Origin: Hydrococcus rivularis NIES-593
Lineage (GTDB): Bacteria; Cyanobacteriota; Cyanobacteriia; Cyanobacteriales; Microcystaceae
Assembly (NCBI RefSeq): GCF_001904635.1
Contig: NZ_MRCB01000001.1
Location: forward strand, 310,001 to 374,000
Length of the DNA stretch: 64,000 nucleotides
Reading direction: 5' to 3'
Part shown: positions 8,437-18,528 of the stretch, piece after piece
Layout: each line of letters opens with the position of its first letter
Position numbering within the stretch: position 1 is the first letter of the stretch
The notes under the pieces: model-generated
What the model was told of the DNA's origin: nothing
Seen by the model: the letters and a program-made list of their open reading frames with translations, nothing else
Database searches by the model: none
Program-made: the position numbers and the translations under genes

Positions 8437-9198
8437 TCAAAATTGATGGGCGGGCAACACGCCATATAGATTGACAACGTTGCCGATAACAGCGATCGCA
8501 GGGGCTTCAAACCCAGTCTCTTCAACTTGTTGGGCGATTGTCTCTAAGGTGCCAACTAACGTTTCTCGGTCGGGTCGGGTTCCCCAACGGATGAGGGCGA
8601 CTGGAGTATCTAGGCTTCGTCCGGCAGCCACCACCTGTACAATGATATTGGTTAGGTTGTGAATTCCCATGTAGATGACGATTGTTTCCGAACCGCGAGC
8701 GATCGCGTCCCAGTTAATTTGGGGACGATATTTTTCATTGGCTTCGTGTCCGGTAACGAAAGTGACCGAAGAACTGTAATTGCGATGGGTCAGCGGAATT
8801 CCCTCATAGGCAGGGGCAGCGATGCCAGAAGTGACGCCAGGAATGACTTCTACTCGAACTCCTGCCTTGACCAAATCTTCCATTTCTTCGCCGCCGCGAC
8901 CGAAGATAAACGGATCGCCCCCTTTCAAACGCACGACGACGGCATTATTTTGGGCTTTCTCTATCAACAATTGCGTTGTTTCTTGCTGCAAAAGCGAGTG
9001 ACGACCGCGCCGCTTTCCGGCATCGATTTTTTCGGCGTAGGGATTGACGATCGCTAAAATTTCTGGACTGACGAGTGCGTCGTAGATGACGACATCGGCA
9101 TGTTCTAATAGAACTTTTCCTTTGAGGGTGAGCAATCCCGGATCTCCCGGTCCCGCACCAACTAAATAGACTTTACCCAGACATTGCGATCGATTCAT
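8437..9198 (-). CDS. cobA: Uroporphyrinogen-III C-methyltransferase (SUMT)
   Basis: The protein has 253 residues from ATG 9198 (a TTG upstream at 9207 is less likely). It uses SAM to methylate uroporphyrinogen III at C2 and C7, giving precorrin-2, the branch point to sirohaem and cobalamin. KVYLVGAGPGDPGLLTLKG is the N-terminal SAM/tetrapyrrole methylase signature. VVRLKGGDPFIFGRGGEE and IPGVTSGIAAPAYEGIPLTHR are the second and third SUMT motifs. It is a single-domain enzyme without a fused uroporphyrinogen synthase or CysG dehydrogenase part. It stands alone between convergent fbaA and a HAD gene. Confidence 0.94.
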   Translation of the reverse strand: MNRSQCLGKVYLVGAGPGDPGLLTLKGKVLLEHADVVIYDALVSPEILAIVNPYAEKIDAGKRRGRHSLLQQETTQLLIEKAQNNAVVVRLKGGDPFIFGRGGEEMEDLVKAGVRVEVIPGVTSGIAAPAYEGIPLTHRNYSSSVTFVTGHEANEKYRPQINWDAIARGSETIVIYMGIHNLTNIIVQVVAAGRSLDTPVALIRWGTRPDRETLVGTLETIAQQVEETGFEAPAIAVIGNVVNLYGVLPAHQF

Positions 9199-9375
9199 AT
9201 TTAGCAAGGAAGTTTGAAAAAAATCTGTTTGGCGAGGCAGCGTTGCTATTTCGTTTCTAAATCGCCACTTTCAAGCTTAGAAAAGCTTGCCAAGATAACC
9301 AGTAGTTATTGATACCAAATCTCTTTGGCGATGAAATTAGTGCATTAAATCTATGCCATTCGAGTTTAGTAAGAT

Positions 9376-10161
9376 TTAATACCAAGCAGAAAAGTCTTGA
9401 CTAAATTGCGCTAATGAGAGAAGTTTAATGTCTTGGCGATCGCGAATAGATTCTCTTGTTTGTTGGGTGTTATATCCCCAATCTGCTAAATATAATTTTG
9501 TTGTTTGTAGATCGGGTTGCTGGCGAACTAATTCAAGCGCTTCTAAGCGATCTTCTACGAACCAAAGATTGACCGGACTAGCTGAATTGATTTCAAGTAA
9601 TTGTCGTAGGATTTCGTATTTGGGACGTTTGTATTCTTTGCCAAAAATTGTCTTTTCTGGTAAGTCTATTCCCTGTTGCTGCAATAATTTTTTCACGAAA
9701 CGACTTTCTTTAGTCGTTACGATATAAAATTGGACTGAAGAATTGAGCATGCGGGCAATTCTATCGATAACTCCGGTATAAAAACGATGCAGGGCTAACC
9801 AACCTTCTAAATCTGAAGCGATCCATTCATCTCGAATTCTATCTAGCTTTTGACTCACTTCTTTGGGATCGAGTCGTTCGGATTCGAGAATTTTTCGCGC
9901 AATAATTGACCAATTTTGGAGAATTGTCTCTTCAGAAATTTCTAAAACTAATGCTCGTAATAAAATTGGCATTTCCCAACCCGTTTCGATAACCGGACGC
10001 AGGCGATAAAACGTAGGAGCTAAATCGTCGTTTATCGTTTGTTTCTCTGAAGTCCAAATTTGATGATAAGTTCGTTTTGTCGTTTGGAAATATTCAACTA
10101 ACCCATCGCAGATAACGCCGTCAAAATCTAGGGCGAGAATGGTTGGGACGTGGTTGGACAT
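9376..10161 (-). CDS. HAD-superfamily hydrolase
   Basis: A 261-residue protein from ATG 10161. The nucleophile motif is LALDFDGVICDG near residues 10-21; FYIVTTKES is the motif II threonine region and the K-x-x-I plus WFVEDR stretch supplies the Lys and acidic motifs III/IV. The cap region between residues 25 and 150 is helical. This is a Mg-dependent phosphatase-type fold, but the substrate cannot be told from sequence. A TTG further upstream (10218) would add a hydrophobic N-terminus and seems unlikely. Divergent from the next gene by 80 bp. Confidence 0.85.
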   Translation of the reverse strand: MSNHVPTILALDFDGVICDGLVEYFQTTKRTYHQIWTSEKQTINDDLAPTFYRLRPVIETGWEMPILLRALVLEISEETILQNWSIIARKILESERLDPKEVSQKLDRIRDEWIASDLEGWLALHRFYTGVIDRIARMLNSSVQFYIVTTKESRFVKKLLQQQGIDLPEKTIFGKEYKRPKYEILRQLLEINSASPVNLWFVEDRLEALELVRQQPDLQTTKLYLADWGYNTQQTRESIRDRQDIKLLSLAQFSQDFSAWY

Positions 10162-10242
10162 GATAAGCGCGATCGAAAAGACAACATACAAAAGTTTAGA
10201 ATATTTATCTAGCGACAATTGTCTAATTACTAGAAAAACAAC

Positions 10243-10899
10243 ATGGCAAGAATGACATCAGTCGCCCATTTCGTAGCTGTTAGCGATCTCTCCAAACCCT
10301 TAACCTCTCAAGAAGGCATCCTCATTGAAGTAGCGGCAAAAGGAGGAGATACCCCAAAAAATCGAGCCAAAGCTTTAGAAATTGCCCAGCAAATGTGGGA
10401 AAAAGGCGAAATAGCAGCCGACGAATTTCCCGACGGATTAACTCAGGACAATATTGTTTACGTTCCGCCGGATAGCTCTCACTTAAGAGAAACTAAGATT
10501 TTACCAAATTCTCGCCAATTGCCTCCCATCGTTCAAGGAGCACAAGAGATTATCGAACTCGTCAAGCTGCAACTAGCCGTTCAACAGATAGCCCAGGAAG
10601 CCGAACCCTACTTCCCGATAATCCTCTCGGTGCTGGAGAAAACGCGACCCCTAACAGCGGAGGAGCAAGAGTTAGTTCAAGACAAGCGATTTGCCAAAAC
10701 CTTAGAAAAACTGGCAACGACCATCGCCGAGCAAGAAAACTATCGAGAAAATTGTGCTGGCTATGGGAAACTCATTCTCAATGCCCTTGCTTGGCAATTG
10801 AACAAAGGGGTGAAAGAACCAACTCAGACTAAGAAAAACGTTAGGCAAAGGAAACCCGCATCAAAAAGATCGGCTCCTAGAAGCTCGAAGGGAACTTAA
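10243..10899 (+). CDS. Conserved hypothetical protein with basic C-terminus
   Basis: A 218-residue soluble protein that I do not recognise. The N-terminal half (PLTSQEGILIEVAAKGGD...NRAKALEIAQQMWEKGEI) looks like a compact helical domain. The middle is a long amphipathic helix (about 95-185). The last 30 residues are rich in Lys and Arg (KKNVRQRKPASKRSAPR), suggesting nucleic-acid or membrane contact. No catalytic motif or transmembrane helix is visible. Confidence 0.65.
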   Translation: MARMTSVAHFVAVSDLSKPLTSQEGILIEVAAKGGDTPKNRAKALEIAQQMWEKGEIAADEFPDGLTQDNIVYVPPDSSHLRETKILPNSRQLPPIVQGAQEIIELVKLQLAVQQIAQEAEPYFPIILSVLEKTRPLTAEEQELVQDKRFAKTLEKLATTIAEQENYRENCAGYGKLILNALAWQLNKGVKEPTQTKKNVRQRKPASKRSAPRSSKGT

Positions 10900-11229
10900 A
10901 ATCTTACCAAACTCATACCATTTTGGATTTTAGATTTTGGCGAAGCCGCCGCACGCTCCTTGAACCGCTTCAAGGAGAACGGCGGATTTTAGATTGTGAA
11001 AGACCGTTCTCATTAGGGTTTGAACTATCTATTTGTCGCCATCATTTTTCAAATTGGGATCGGATTTAAGGTAACGTGAGTTCGACAGACTGGTTCAAGA
11101 GGCATTTAGGAATGGGGAAAGGGCAAGAGGGTGCATGGAAAAGACGTATGAAAGTTTCCCCTTTTCCCTGGGGCGAAGCCCCTTCCCCTCTTGCCTCGAT
11201 CGCTTGAAAACACTATCATCGAACTCAGG
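10900..11229. repeat. 330-bp intergenic region with a hairpin repeat
   Basis: No gene is visible. A perfect 9-bp stem (CTCCTTGAA 10956-10964 / TTCAAGGAG 10969-10977, loop CCGC) sits inside an outer CCGCCG/CGGCGG pairing, flanked by two copies of GGATTTTAGATT. A second strong hairpin, GGGGC-GAA-GCCCC at 11170-11182, lies 48 bp beyond the gltD stop. These look like small non-coding repeats or transcript ends. Confidence 0.55.
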
Positions 11230-12714
11230 TTAAGGTAAGTCCGTACTGCCCATGAGGTAGAGGTCGCACTCGCGGGCGGCACCGCGACCTTCGTTGAAAG
11301 CCCAAACGACCAAGCTCTGACCGCGACGGCAGTCACCAGCAGCGAAAACGCCGGGGATACTGGTGGCATATTTACCGTGGTCGGCTTTTACGTTGCTACG
11401 CGCATCGCGATCGAGTCCCAGAGCATCGAGTAACGGTTGTTCGGGACCGAGAAAGCCCATGGCAAGCAGGACGAGCTGTGCGGGCAAGATTTTTTCAGTG
11501 CCGGGAATGGGTTGGGGAACGAACTGCCCTTTGTCATTTTTTTCCCACTGTATCTGTACGGTATGGACGGCTTTGACATGTCCGGTTTCATCGCCTTCAA
11601 ACTTCGTCGCCGTGGTGAGATAGACGCGCGGGTCGCCGCCGAACTTAGCAGCGGCTTCCTCCTGTCCGTAGTCCATCCGATAAATCTTGGGCCATTCGGG
11701 CCAAGGATTGTCTGCTGCTCGTTCCGACGGCGGTTTGGGAAGGATTTCCAGTTGCGCGAGGCTCTTGCAACCGTGGCGAATGGAAGTGCCAACGCAGTCG
11801 GTGCCCGTGTCGCCGCCGCCGATAATGACCACATCCTTACCTTCGGCAGAAATGAAGCTGCCATTCTTGTATCTGTCTAGAATTGCTTTGGTGTTTTCAC
11901 TCAGGAACTCCATGGCAAAGTGGATGCCCTTCAACTGCCGCCCTTCGATAGGGAGGTTGCGCGGTCTGGTAGCGCCAGTACAGAGAATAACGGCATCGAA
12001 TTCCTTAAGCAGATTCTCGGCGGGCAGGTCTTTGCCGACCTCGGTGTTGCAGACGAACTTCACGCCTTCTTCTTCGAGGACTTTGAGGCGACGCAAGACG
12101 ACTTTCTCCTTGTCCAGCTTCATGTTGGGGATGCCGTACATGAGCAGTCCGCCCGGACGGTCGGCGCGTTCAAACACAGTCACCCAATGACCCGCCGTGT
12201 TGAGTTGGGCGGCGGCGCATAGACCCGCAGGACCGGAACCGACGACGGCGACTTTTTTGCCCGTGCGCTTGGTCGGCGGAATCGGTTCGATCCAGCCCTC
12301 ATCCCAGCCTCTTTCGACGATCGAGTATTCAATGTTCTCGATCGTGACGGGCGGATTGTTGATGCCAAGCACGCACGAGCCTTCGCACGGCGCCGGACAG
12401 ACACGCCCGGTGAATTCGGGAAAGTTATTGGTCTTATGCAGGCGATCGAGCGCTTCGCGCCAGAGTCCGCGATAAACGAGGTCGTTCCATTCGGGGATTA
12501 GATTATTAATCGGGCACCCGCTTGCCATACCGTTGATGACCGTGCCAGTGTGACAAAACGGCGTGCCGCAGTCCATACAGCGCGCGCCTTGTTGGCGAAG
12601 TTTCTCCTCCGGCATGGGCAGGTGGAATTCATCCCAGTTGCGAATGCGATCGCTCGGCGAGATTTCTAATGCGACTTCGCGGAGATATTCGATAAAGCCT
12701 GTTGGTTTTCCCAT
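11230..12714 (-). CDS. gltD: Glutamate synthase (NADPH) small subunit
   Basis: The protein has 494 residues. It passes electrons from NADPH through FAD and two 4Fe-4S clusters to the large subunit GltB, in the GS-GOGAT ammonium assimilation pathway. N-terminal cysteines [11 protein letters not shown]...GCPINN and CPAPCEGSC bind the clusters. [14 protein letters not shown] is the FAD fingerprint and [15 protein letters not shown] the NADPH fingerprint. The C-terminal [18 protein letters not shown] is the second FAD motif. It is about 1 kb downstream of gltB on the same strand. That gap holds a toxin-antitoxin pair and a repeat, and the first 23 codons of gltD are exactly duplicated at 13648. 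Confidence 0.96.
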   Translation of the reverse strand: MGKPTGFIEYLREVALEISPSDRIRNWDEFHLPMPEEKLRQQGARCMDCGTPFCHTGTVINGMASGCPINNLIPEWNDLVYRGLWREALDRLHKTNNFPEFTGRVCPAPCEGSCVLGINNPPVTIENIEYSIVERGWDEGWIEPIPPTKRTGKKVAVVGSGPAGLCAAAQLNTAGHWVTVFERADRPGGLLMYGIPNMKLDKEKVVLRRLKVLEEEGVKFVCNTEVGKDLPAENLLKEFDAVILCTGATRPRNLPIEGRQLKGIHFAMEFLSENTKAILDRYKNGSFISAEGKDVVIIGGGDTGTDCVGTSIRHGCKSLAQLEILPKPPSERAADNPWPEWPKIYRMDYGQEEAAAKFGGDPRVYLTTATKFEGDETGHVKAVHTVQIQWEKNDKGQFVPQPIPGTEKILPAQLVLLAMGFLGPEQPLLDALGLDRDARSNVKADHGKYATSIPGVFAAGDCRRGQSLVVWAFNEGRGAARECDLYLMGSTDLP

Positions 12715-12715
12715 A
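12646..12715. repeat. 70-bp direct repeat, copy in the authentic gltD 5' end
   Basis: Identical over 70 of 70 bases to 13648-13717. This copy covers the start codon plus codons 2-23 of gltD. The distance between the two copies is 1002 bp, and everything between them (MITE, DUF5615, DUF433) is extra relative to a simple gltB-gltD operon. Confidence 0.95.
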
Positions 12716-12768
12716 GTGTTCTCTCAAGCAATTTTAGCGTTAGGATTTTGGACTGTGTGGGGGACGTT

Positions 12769-12883
12769 ATACCAATTTTCAGGTTTTCGCGATCGACATT
12801 CTTCTCCCCTCTCCCAAATAGGGAGAGGGGTTGGGGGTGAGGGCGATCGACTATCTCTGTCATTAATGAATGAAAAATGGTAT
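12769..12883. mobile_element. 115-bp MITE-like repeat, copy 2
   Basis: Same orientation as copy 1 and nearly identical to it, with the canonical left end ATACCAATTTTCAGG and right end GAATGAAAAATGGTAT. It lies between gltD and the DUF5615 toxin gene, 54 bp upstream of gltD, and so could affect gltD expression. Confidence 0.9.
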
Positions 12884-12922
12884 TAGACGTTAGTGTAAAA
12901 AACAATGATGAGGAGATCGGAC

Positions 12923-13273
12923 TCAAATAGGTAAATAGGCAATGCGGTTAACCCAGTTTTCTGCTTCCGATGTCTGCCATATTTTGATTAGACTATTTAT
13001 TGCTTCGCCAATTGGCAAGCTTTGTAAGACAATAATTACACCAGGACTGGTTTGAGTGACGATAAATTCAGCAAAGTATCTTGGCATGGTTCTCTGGTCG
13101 TGTGAAACGAGGACTCTACTTTCTCGTGCTACAAAGGTCAGGACTTCCAAATCGCTTAAGCCACTTAAATTTGCTACGTTTGATGTCTGGAAATCAACTG
13201 TTGGCTCGCGCCTGAGAATGCCCGTCACGATCGCTTGGTTAAGATCTGAGTCTGCTTGGAAGCGAATTTTCAT
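12923..13273 (-). CDS. DUF5615 PIN-like toxin
   Basis: A 116-residue protein with the DUF5615 pattern: MKIRFQADSDLN at the N-terminus (acidic residue of the PIN-like site), GLSDLEVLTFVARESRVLVSHDQRTM in the middle (acidic and D-Q motif), then SPGVIIVLQS. The family is the presumed RNase toxin partner of DUF433 proteins. Its start codon overlaps the end of the DUF433 gene by 4 bp, the classic coupled toxin-antitoxin layout. Confidence 0.85.
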   Translation of the reverse strand: MKIRFQADSDLNQAIVTGILRREPTVDFQTSNVANLSGLSDLEVLTFVARESRVLVSHDQRTMPRYFAEFIVTQTSPGVIIVLQSLPIGEAINSLIKIWQTSEAENWVNRIAYLPI

Positions 13274-13593
13274 GACGAACTGTTTTGAATGCCGTACAGC
13301 TTTTGATAGAGCAACGCATTGTTTTCTCTAGCTTGCTGTCTTAGCGTTTCAAAAAGTTGCTGTCCTTCAGATAAATAAGCATCAATGGTTGGGCGATTGG
13401 CGAGATAAAAAGCGATCGCGCCATAAACTTCTTCTAGTGTCAGTACGGGGAATGACTGAACGATGCTTTCAGGCGATTGTCCCGCTAGAAAAGCATAGAC
13501 GATTGAATCTAGAGAAACGCGCTTTCCGATAATGCGGTAGCACCCCTCCTGTTCTTCTATGTATTGTTTTGCTTTTAGAATTGACGGACTCAT
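13270..13593 (-). CDS. DUF433 antitoxin
   Basis: A 107-residue protein. GKRVSLDSIVYAFLAGQSPESIVQSFPVLTLEEVYGAIAFYLANR contains the DUF433 winged-helix-type fold. The C-terminus forms a helix (YLSEGQQLFETLRQQARENNALLYQKL) that would embrace the toxin. DUF433 proteins usually bind their own promoter and neutralise the adjacent DUF5615 toxin. The pair sits inside the gltB-gltD operon, bounded by the 70-bp duplication. Confidence 0.88.
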   Translation of the reverse strand: MSPSILKAKQYIEEQEGCYRIIGKRVSLDSIVYAFLAGQSPESIVQSFPVLTLEEVYGAIAFYLANRPTIDAYLSEGQQLFETLRQQARENNALLYQKLYGIQNSSS

Positions 13594-13647
13594 AGTTTAC
13601 GCGATCGCCTCCCAATATTTTTAATTTAATTTTTTATGCGCTATTGG

Positions 13648-13716
13648 GCGATCGCTCGGCGAGATTTCTAATGCGACTTCGCGGAGATATTCGATAAAGC
13701 CTGTTGGTTTTCCCAT
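13648..13716 (-). pseudogene. Duplicated gltD N-terminal fragment (23 codons)
   Basis: From ATG 13716 the first 23 codons are identical in DNA to gltD, then the frame runs into unrelated sequence and stops 8 codons later. It keeps the start codon immediately downstream of gltB, where the real gltD start would be expected in an uninterrupted operon. It is a decoy start left by the event that brought in the toxin-antitoxin pair. Confidence 0.9.
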
Positions 13717-13766
13717 AATCGTATCTTATCTTAATTGAAGAAATCAGAAGTCAGGAGTTAGAAAGC

Positions 13767-16700
13767 CTAACTACCACCGATACGCGCAACGTCGCGGGCG
13801 TTTTCTTCAAAGGCTGCCGCAAGCGCGTCGTCGCCGCTCAAACCAGAGGCAAGTGCATTCTTAATTGCTTGCAACACGCGCTTGTAGTCCCTCGGCATCA
13901 CTTTGACGAACCTCGGCACCATTTCTTCCCACTGTGCGAGGACTGCGAGTGCCTTCTGGCTCTTAGTGTAGTCGGCGTGCTTCTGAATCATCTGGTAAAC
14001 GGTATCGATGTCCTCAGCATCGAGGGTTTCGAGATCTGCCATCTGCTGATTGCAGCGCGTTGCGAAGTCGCCCGTTTCATCGAGTATATAGGCTACGCCG
14101 CCACTCATGCCCGCTGCGAAGTTGCGTCCGGTCGCGCCAAGCACGACGACTCTGCCACCAGTCATGTATTCGCAGCCGTGATCGCCAACCCCTTCGACGA
14201 CCGCGCTTACTCCGGAGTTGCGAACGCAGAAACGCTCGCCCGCTACGCCACAGATATAAGCCTCGCCGCTCGTCGCGCCGTAAAAGGTAACGTTGCCAAT
14301 GATGATATTTTCCTGTGGCACAAATGTAGAACCCGCTGGCGGATAAACGATAATTTTACCGCCGCTGAGACCCTTACCCAGGTAGTCGTTCGCATCGCCT
14401 TCGAGTTCGAGGGTAACGCCCTTGGGCACAAACGCGCCGAAGCTTTGACCCGCGCTGCCTTGGAAATGGAGGTGTACGGTGTCCTCTGGCAGTCCGTCCC
14501 AGTGACGCTTACTAATTTCGTTGCCGAGGATCGTGCCGACGACGCGGTTGACGTTCTTAATCGGCAGCGTAGCTTTGACGGGTTCGCCTCTTTCAATTGC
14601 GCTCTTGCACAGATCCAGTAGTACGGTCATGTCGAGCGATTTCTCCAGTCCGCGATCCTGCGGGATCTGACAGTAGCGACCGACTTCCGAACCAACTTCC
14701 GGCTGATAGAGGATCTTCGAGAAGTCCAAGCCCTTTGCTTTCCAATGATCGACGGCTTTCTTCGGCTCCAGCACGTCGGTGCGACCGATCATTTCATCCA
14801 TGGTGCGGAAACCGAGCTGCGCCATGATTTCCCGGACTTCCTGAGCGATAAACTTCATGAAGTTCACCGTATATTCGGGATCGCCAGTGAATTTTTCGCG
14901 CAGTCGGGGATCTTGCGTGGCAATGCCGACCGGACAGGTATTGAGATGGCACACGCGCATCATGATGCAGCCCAACGTAACTAACGGCGCAGTAGAAAAA
15001 CCAAACTCTTCGGCACCCAACAGCGCTGCGATCGCTACGTCGCGACCCGTCTTCATCTGTCCGTCAGTCTCGACGACGATGCGACTGCGGAGGTTATTGA
15101 GCACTAGCGTCTGATGCGTCTCGGCGACACCCAGTTCCCAAGGCAGCCCCGCATGTTTGATAGAAGTTTGCGGCGACGCACCCGTGCCCCCGTCGAAGCC
15201 GGAGATCAGTACCACATCGGCATGTGCTTTGGCAACCCCGGCGGCGATCGTACCAACGCCGACCTCGGACACCAGCTTGACGCTGATGCGGGCTTCGCGA
15301 TTGGCATTCTTCAAGTCGTGGATCAACTCGGCGAGGTCTTCGATCGAGTAGATGTCGTGGTGCGGCGGTGGCGAGATCAGACCGACTCCTGGGGTCGAGT
15401 GGCGCACCTTAGCGATCCACGGATACACTTTGCGTCCGGGCAACTGCCCGCCTTCGCCGGGTTTCGCGCCCTGCGCCATCTTGATCTGGATTTCTTTCGC
15501 CTGGGACAGATACAAACTCGTAACGCCGAAGCGACCGGAGGCAACCTGTTTGATCGCGCTGTTCTTCGAGTCGCCGCGCTCGTTCGTCCAGATGTAGCGT
15601 TCGGGGTCTTCGCCGCCTTCGCCCGTATTGGATTTGCCGCCAATGCGATTCATTGCGATCGCGAGCGATTCGTGTGCCTCTTTCGAGATCGATCCGTAGC
15701 TCATCGCGCCCGTTTTAAAGCGCTTCATAATTGCCTCGATCGGCTCGACTTCCTCGATCGCCACTGGCTCGCGCGACTTGAATTCCAGCAGTCCGCGCAG
15801 CGTGAAGTATTGCTGATTTTGTTCGTTGACGAGCGCCGCATATTGCTTGTAAAGTGCGTAATTGCCCTCGCGTACTGCCCGTTGCAGCGCGTGGATGGTC
15901 TGCGGGCTAAACAGGTGTGCCTCGCCATCTTTGCGCCATTGATATTCGCCGCCGACATCGAGGGTATGACCGTTAACCGCGCGATCTGGGAACCCATGGC
16001 GATGCCGCAAAATCGCTTCTTTGGCAATGACTTCGAGATCTGCCCCTTCGATGCGCGATGCAGTCCAGGTGAAGTATTTGTCAACGACCGAATGATTCAG
16101 TCCGATCGCCTCGAAAATCTGTGCGCCGCGATAGCTTTGAATGGTGGAAATACCAATCTTCGAGGCGACCTTGATAACCCCCTTGGTCGCCGCTTTGATG
16201 TAGTTCTTATAGGCTGTTTCGCGATCGATGCCGAGCAGCGATCCCTGGCGAATCATCGCCTTGATCGTCTCGAAGGCGAGATAGGGATTGATGGCACAGC
16301 AGCCATAGCCGATTAGTACGGCAAAATGATGCACCTCGCGCGGTTCGCCCGATTCGAGTACCAATCCGACTCGCGTACGCGTGCCCGATCGAATTAGGTG
16401 GTGATGCAGTCCCGAAACGGCAAGCAATGCGGGGATGGGAGCTTTATCTCGGTTAACGCCGCGATCGCTGAGGATGATGATATTCGCACCGGCGGCGATC
16501 GCGCGATCGGCTTGAGTGCAAATGTCGTCCATCACCGTTTCGAGTCCTTTTGCGCCTTCCTGGGGATCGAACAGAATCGAAACGACGACGGATTTAAAAT
16601 TGCCCTCGGCTACGTGCTTGAGCTTCGCCAGTTCTTCGTTTTTGAGGATCGGCGTTTTTAGCTTGATGAGATGGCAGCTTGCTGGTTCTGGTTCGAGCAA

Positions 16701-18356
16701 GTTGCGCTCGGAACCGATTGTCGTCTCTGCCGAGGTGACGATTTCTTCGCGGATGGAGTCGATCGGCGGGTTGGTTACCTGGGCAAACAACTGCTGGAAG
16801 TAATCGTAAAGGAGTTTGGGGCGATCCGAGAGAACCGACAGCGGCGTATCCGCACCCATCGCGCCGACCGCCTCAACGCCATCCCGTGCCATCGGAGTCA
16901 GCAGCAGGCGCAGTTCCTCGAAGGTGTAACCGAAAGCCATTTGGCGTTGTAGTAAGGGCAAGTTTTCAAACCCGTCTTTACTCTCCGGCGCGTCTTTTAG
17001 CTTGGCAAGTTCGACCATATATTTGTCGAGCCACTCGCGATAGGGATGCTCGGTGGCAATTTTATTTTTCAGCTCCTCGTCGGCGACGATGCGACCTTCT
17101 TCCATATTCACCAGAAACATCCGACCGGGTTGCAGGCGACCTTTCAACGCTACTCGTTCGGGTTCGATCGGCAATACCCCCGCCTCCGATGCCATAATGA
17201 CGAGATCGTCCTTGGTGACGTAGTAGCGCGACGGACGCAGACCGTTGCGATCGAGTACCGCGCCGATCGCCGTACCGTCGGTGAAGGCAACCGATGCGGG
17301 TCCGTCCCAGGGTTCCATCAAGCACGAGTGATATTCATAGAACGCTTTTTTCTCGTCGCTCATCGACTCGTGCGCCGTCCACGGTTCGGGGATCGCCATC
17401 ATCATCGCGTGGGGAAGCGATCGCCCTGAGAGTACCATCAGTTCGAGAGCATTGTCGAAAATGCCGGAGTCGCTGCCGTCGGGATTAACGATTGGCTGAG
17501 CTTTCTTGAGATCGTCGCCGAACAACTTCGATCGAAAGAGCGACTGGCGCGCGTGCATCCAGTTGATGTTGCCGCGCAGGGTGTTGATTTCGCCGTTGTG
17601 CGCGATGTAGCGATAGGGGTGCGATCGCTCCCAACTAGGGAAGGTATTCGTGCTGAAGCGCGAATGTACTAACGCCAACGCGCTCTCTAGATCCCGATCG
17701 CGCAAGTCGGGATAATACTGCCCCACCTGCACTGGCATCAGCATTCCTTTGTAAACGATCGTGCGGCACGAGAGACTCGATGGATACCAGTATGGATCTA
17801 TCTGCGGCACGCGGATTTCAGTATGTGCCCGCTTGCGGATAATATAGAGCTTCCGCTCGAAAGCTAAGTCGTCAACGAGATCTGGAGCGCGTTTTATGAA
17901 TACTTGCTGCACGAACGGTTCGCTCGATTTCGCAGTGTTGCCCAGCGACGAGTTGTCCGTCGGCACGTCGCGCCACCCCAGAACCTGCTGACCTTCTTGA
18001 GCTACAATTTTTTCAAACAGCCGCCGACTCTTTTCGCGCGTGGTGCGATCGGGCGAAGCGTAAACCATCCCAACCCCATACTGACCTGCTTCTGGCAGCG
18101 CGATGTTTGCCGCTGCTGCCACCTTTTTCAGGAATTTGTGCGGCACCTGTATCAAAATGCCCGCTCCATCGCCCGTGTTCGTCTCAGCACCGCACGCGCC
18201 GCGATGTTCGAGGTTTACGAGAATGGTCAACCCCTGCTCCACGATCTCGTACGACTTCTTGCCCTTCATGTGTACGATGAAGCCGACACCGCAAGCGTCG
18301 TGCTCGAATCGTGGGTCGTATAAGCCCTGTTTTGGTGGCAGTTTGTTGCTGTTCAT
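13767..18356 (-). CDS. gltB: Glutamate synthase (NADPH) large subunit
   Basis: The protein has 1529 residues, the usual size. Cys22 (HDACGVGF) becomes the N-terminal nucleophile of the class II glutaminase domain after removal of 21 residues. A central FMN-binding synthase barrel carries [19 protein letters not shown] and [10 protein letters not shown]. The 3Fe-4S cluster cysteines are in [15 protein letters not shown]. The C-terminal GXGXG beta-helix runs from about residue 1240. It makes two glutamates from glutamine and 2-oxoglutarate. A dedicated gltD on the same strand indicates the NADPH form rather than the ferredoxin form. Confidence 0.97.
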   Translation of the reverse strand: MNSNKLPPKQGLYDPRFEHDACGVGFIVHMKGKKSYEIVEQGLTILVNLEHRGACGAETNTGDGAGILIQVPHKFLKKVAAAANIALPEAGQYGVGMVYASPDRTTREKSRRLFEKIVAQEGQQVLGWRDVPTDNSSLGNTAKSSEPFVQQVFIKRAPDLVDDLAFERKLYIIRKRAHTEIRVPQIDPYWYPSSLSCRTIVYKGMLMPVQVGQYYPDLRDRDLESALALVHSRFSTNTFPSWERSHPYRYIAHNGEINTLRGNINWMHARQSLFRSKLFGDDLKKAQPIVNPDGSDSGIFDNALELMVLSGRSLPHAMMMAIPEPWTAHESMSDEKKAFYEYHSCLMEPWDGPASVAFTDGTAIGAVLDRNGLRPSRYYVTKDDLVIMASEAGVLPIEPERVALKGRLQPGRMFLVNMEEGRIVADEELKNKIATEHPYREWLDKYMVELAKLKDAPESKDGFENLPLLQRQMAFGYTFEELRLLLTPMARDGVEAVGAMGADTPLSVLSDRPKLLYDYFQQLFAQVTNPPIDSIREEIVTSAETTIGSERNLLEPEPASCHLIKLKTPILKNEELAKLKHVAEGNFKSVVVSILFDPQEGAKGLETVMDDICTQADRAIAAGANIIILSDRGVNRDKAPIPALLAVSGLHHHLIRSGTRTRVGLVLESGEPREVHHFAVLIGYGCCAINPYLAFETIKAMIRQGSLLGIDRETAYKNYIKAATKGVIKVASKIGISTIQSYRGAQIFEAIGLNHSVVDKYFTWTASRIEGADLEVIAKEAILRHRHGFPDRAVNGHTLDVGGEYQWRKDGEAHLFSPQTIHALQRAVREGNYALYKQYAALVNEQNQQYFTLRGLLEFKSREPVAIEEVEPIEAIMKRFKTGAMSYGSISKEAHESLAIAMNRIGGKSNTGEGGEDPERYIWTNERGDSKNSAIKQVASGRFGVTSLYLSQAKEIQIKMAQGAKPGEGGQLPGRKVYPWIAKVRHSTPGVGLISPPPHHDIYSIEDLAELIHDLKNANREARISVKLVSEVGVGTIAAGVAKAHADVVLISGFDGGTGASPQTSIKHAGLPWELGVAETHQTLVLNNLRSRIVVETDGQMKTGRDVAIAALLGAEEFGFSTAPLVTLGCIMMRVCHLNTCPVGIATQDPRLREKFTGDPEYTVNFMKFIAQEVREIMAQLGFRTMDEMIGRTDVLEPKKAVDHWKAKGLDFSKILYQPEVGSEVGRYCQIPQDRGLEKSLDMTVLLDLCKSAIERGEPVKATLPIKNVNRVVGTILGNEISKRHWDGLPEDTVHLHFQGSAGQSFGAFVPKGVTLELEGDANDYLGKGLSGGKIIVYPPAGSTFVPQENIIIGNVTFYGATSGEAYICGVAGERFCVRNSGVSAVVEGVGDHGCEYMTGGRVVVLGATGRNFAAGMSGGVAYILDETGDFATRCNQQMADLETLDAEDIDTVYQMIQKHADYTKSQKALAVLAQWEEMVPRFVKVMPRDYKRVLQAIKNALASGLSGDDALAAAFEENARDVARIGGS

Positions 18357-18528
18357 TATTGACGATCCAAATGCGGCAAGAGGGTTATCATCTAGAGGGG
18401 CGAAACTCTTAACTCTAGCTAATCTCGATTCTCTAACAAGGAGAGCTTGTGGGTTTTAGTTCTTAAGGAAATTGATATTTTTATTCCCAGAAACAGTAAT
18501 GTTTCTTTACATCTCGCTCTACAGCCAT

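Noticed and set aside
12666..12926. Short minus-strand frame including PHPQPLSLFGRGE
   Set aside because: It is the MITE read through in one frame; the same peptide appears at each copy, so it is not a gene family.
15114..16316. 400-codon plus-strand frame inside gltB
   Set aside because: Antisense to the GOGAT synthase domain; codon bias of gltB explains the missing stops. Its apparent sequence is Arg/Asp-rich without a fold pattern.
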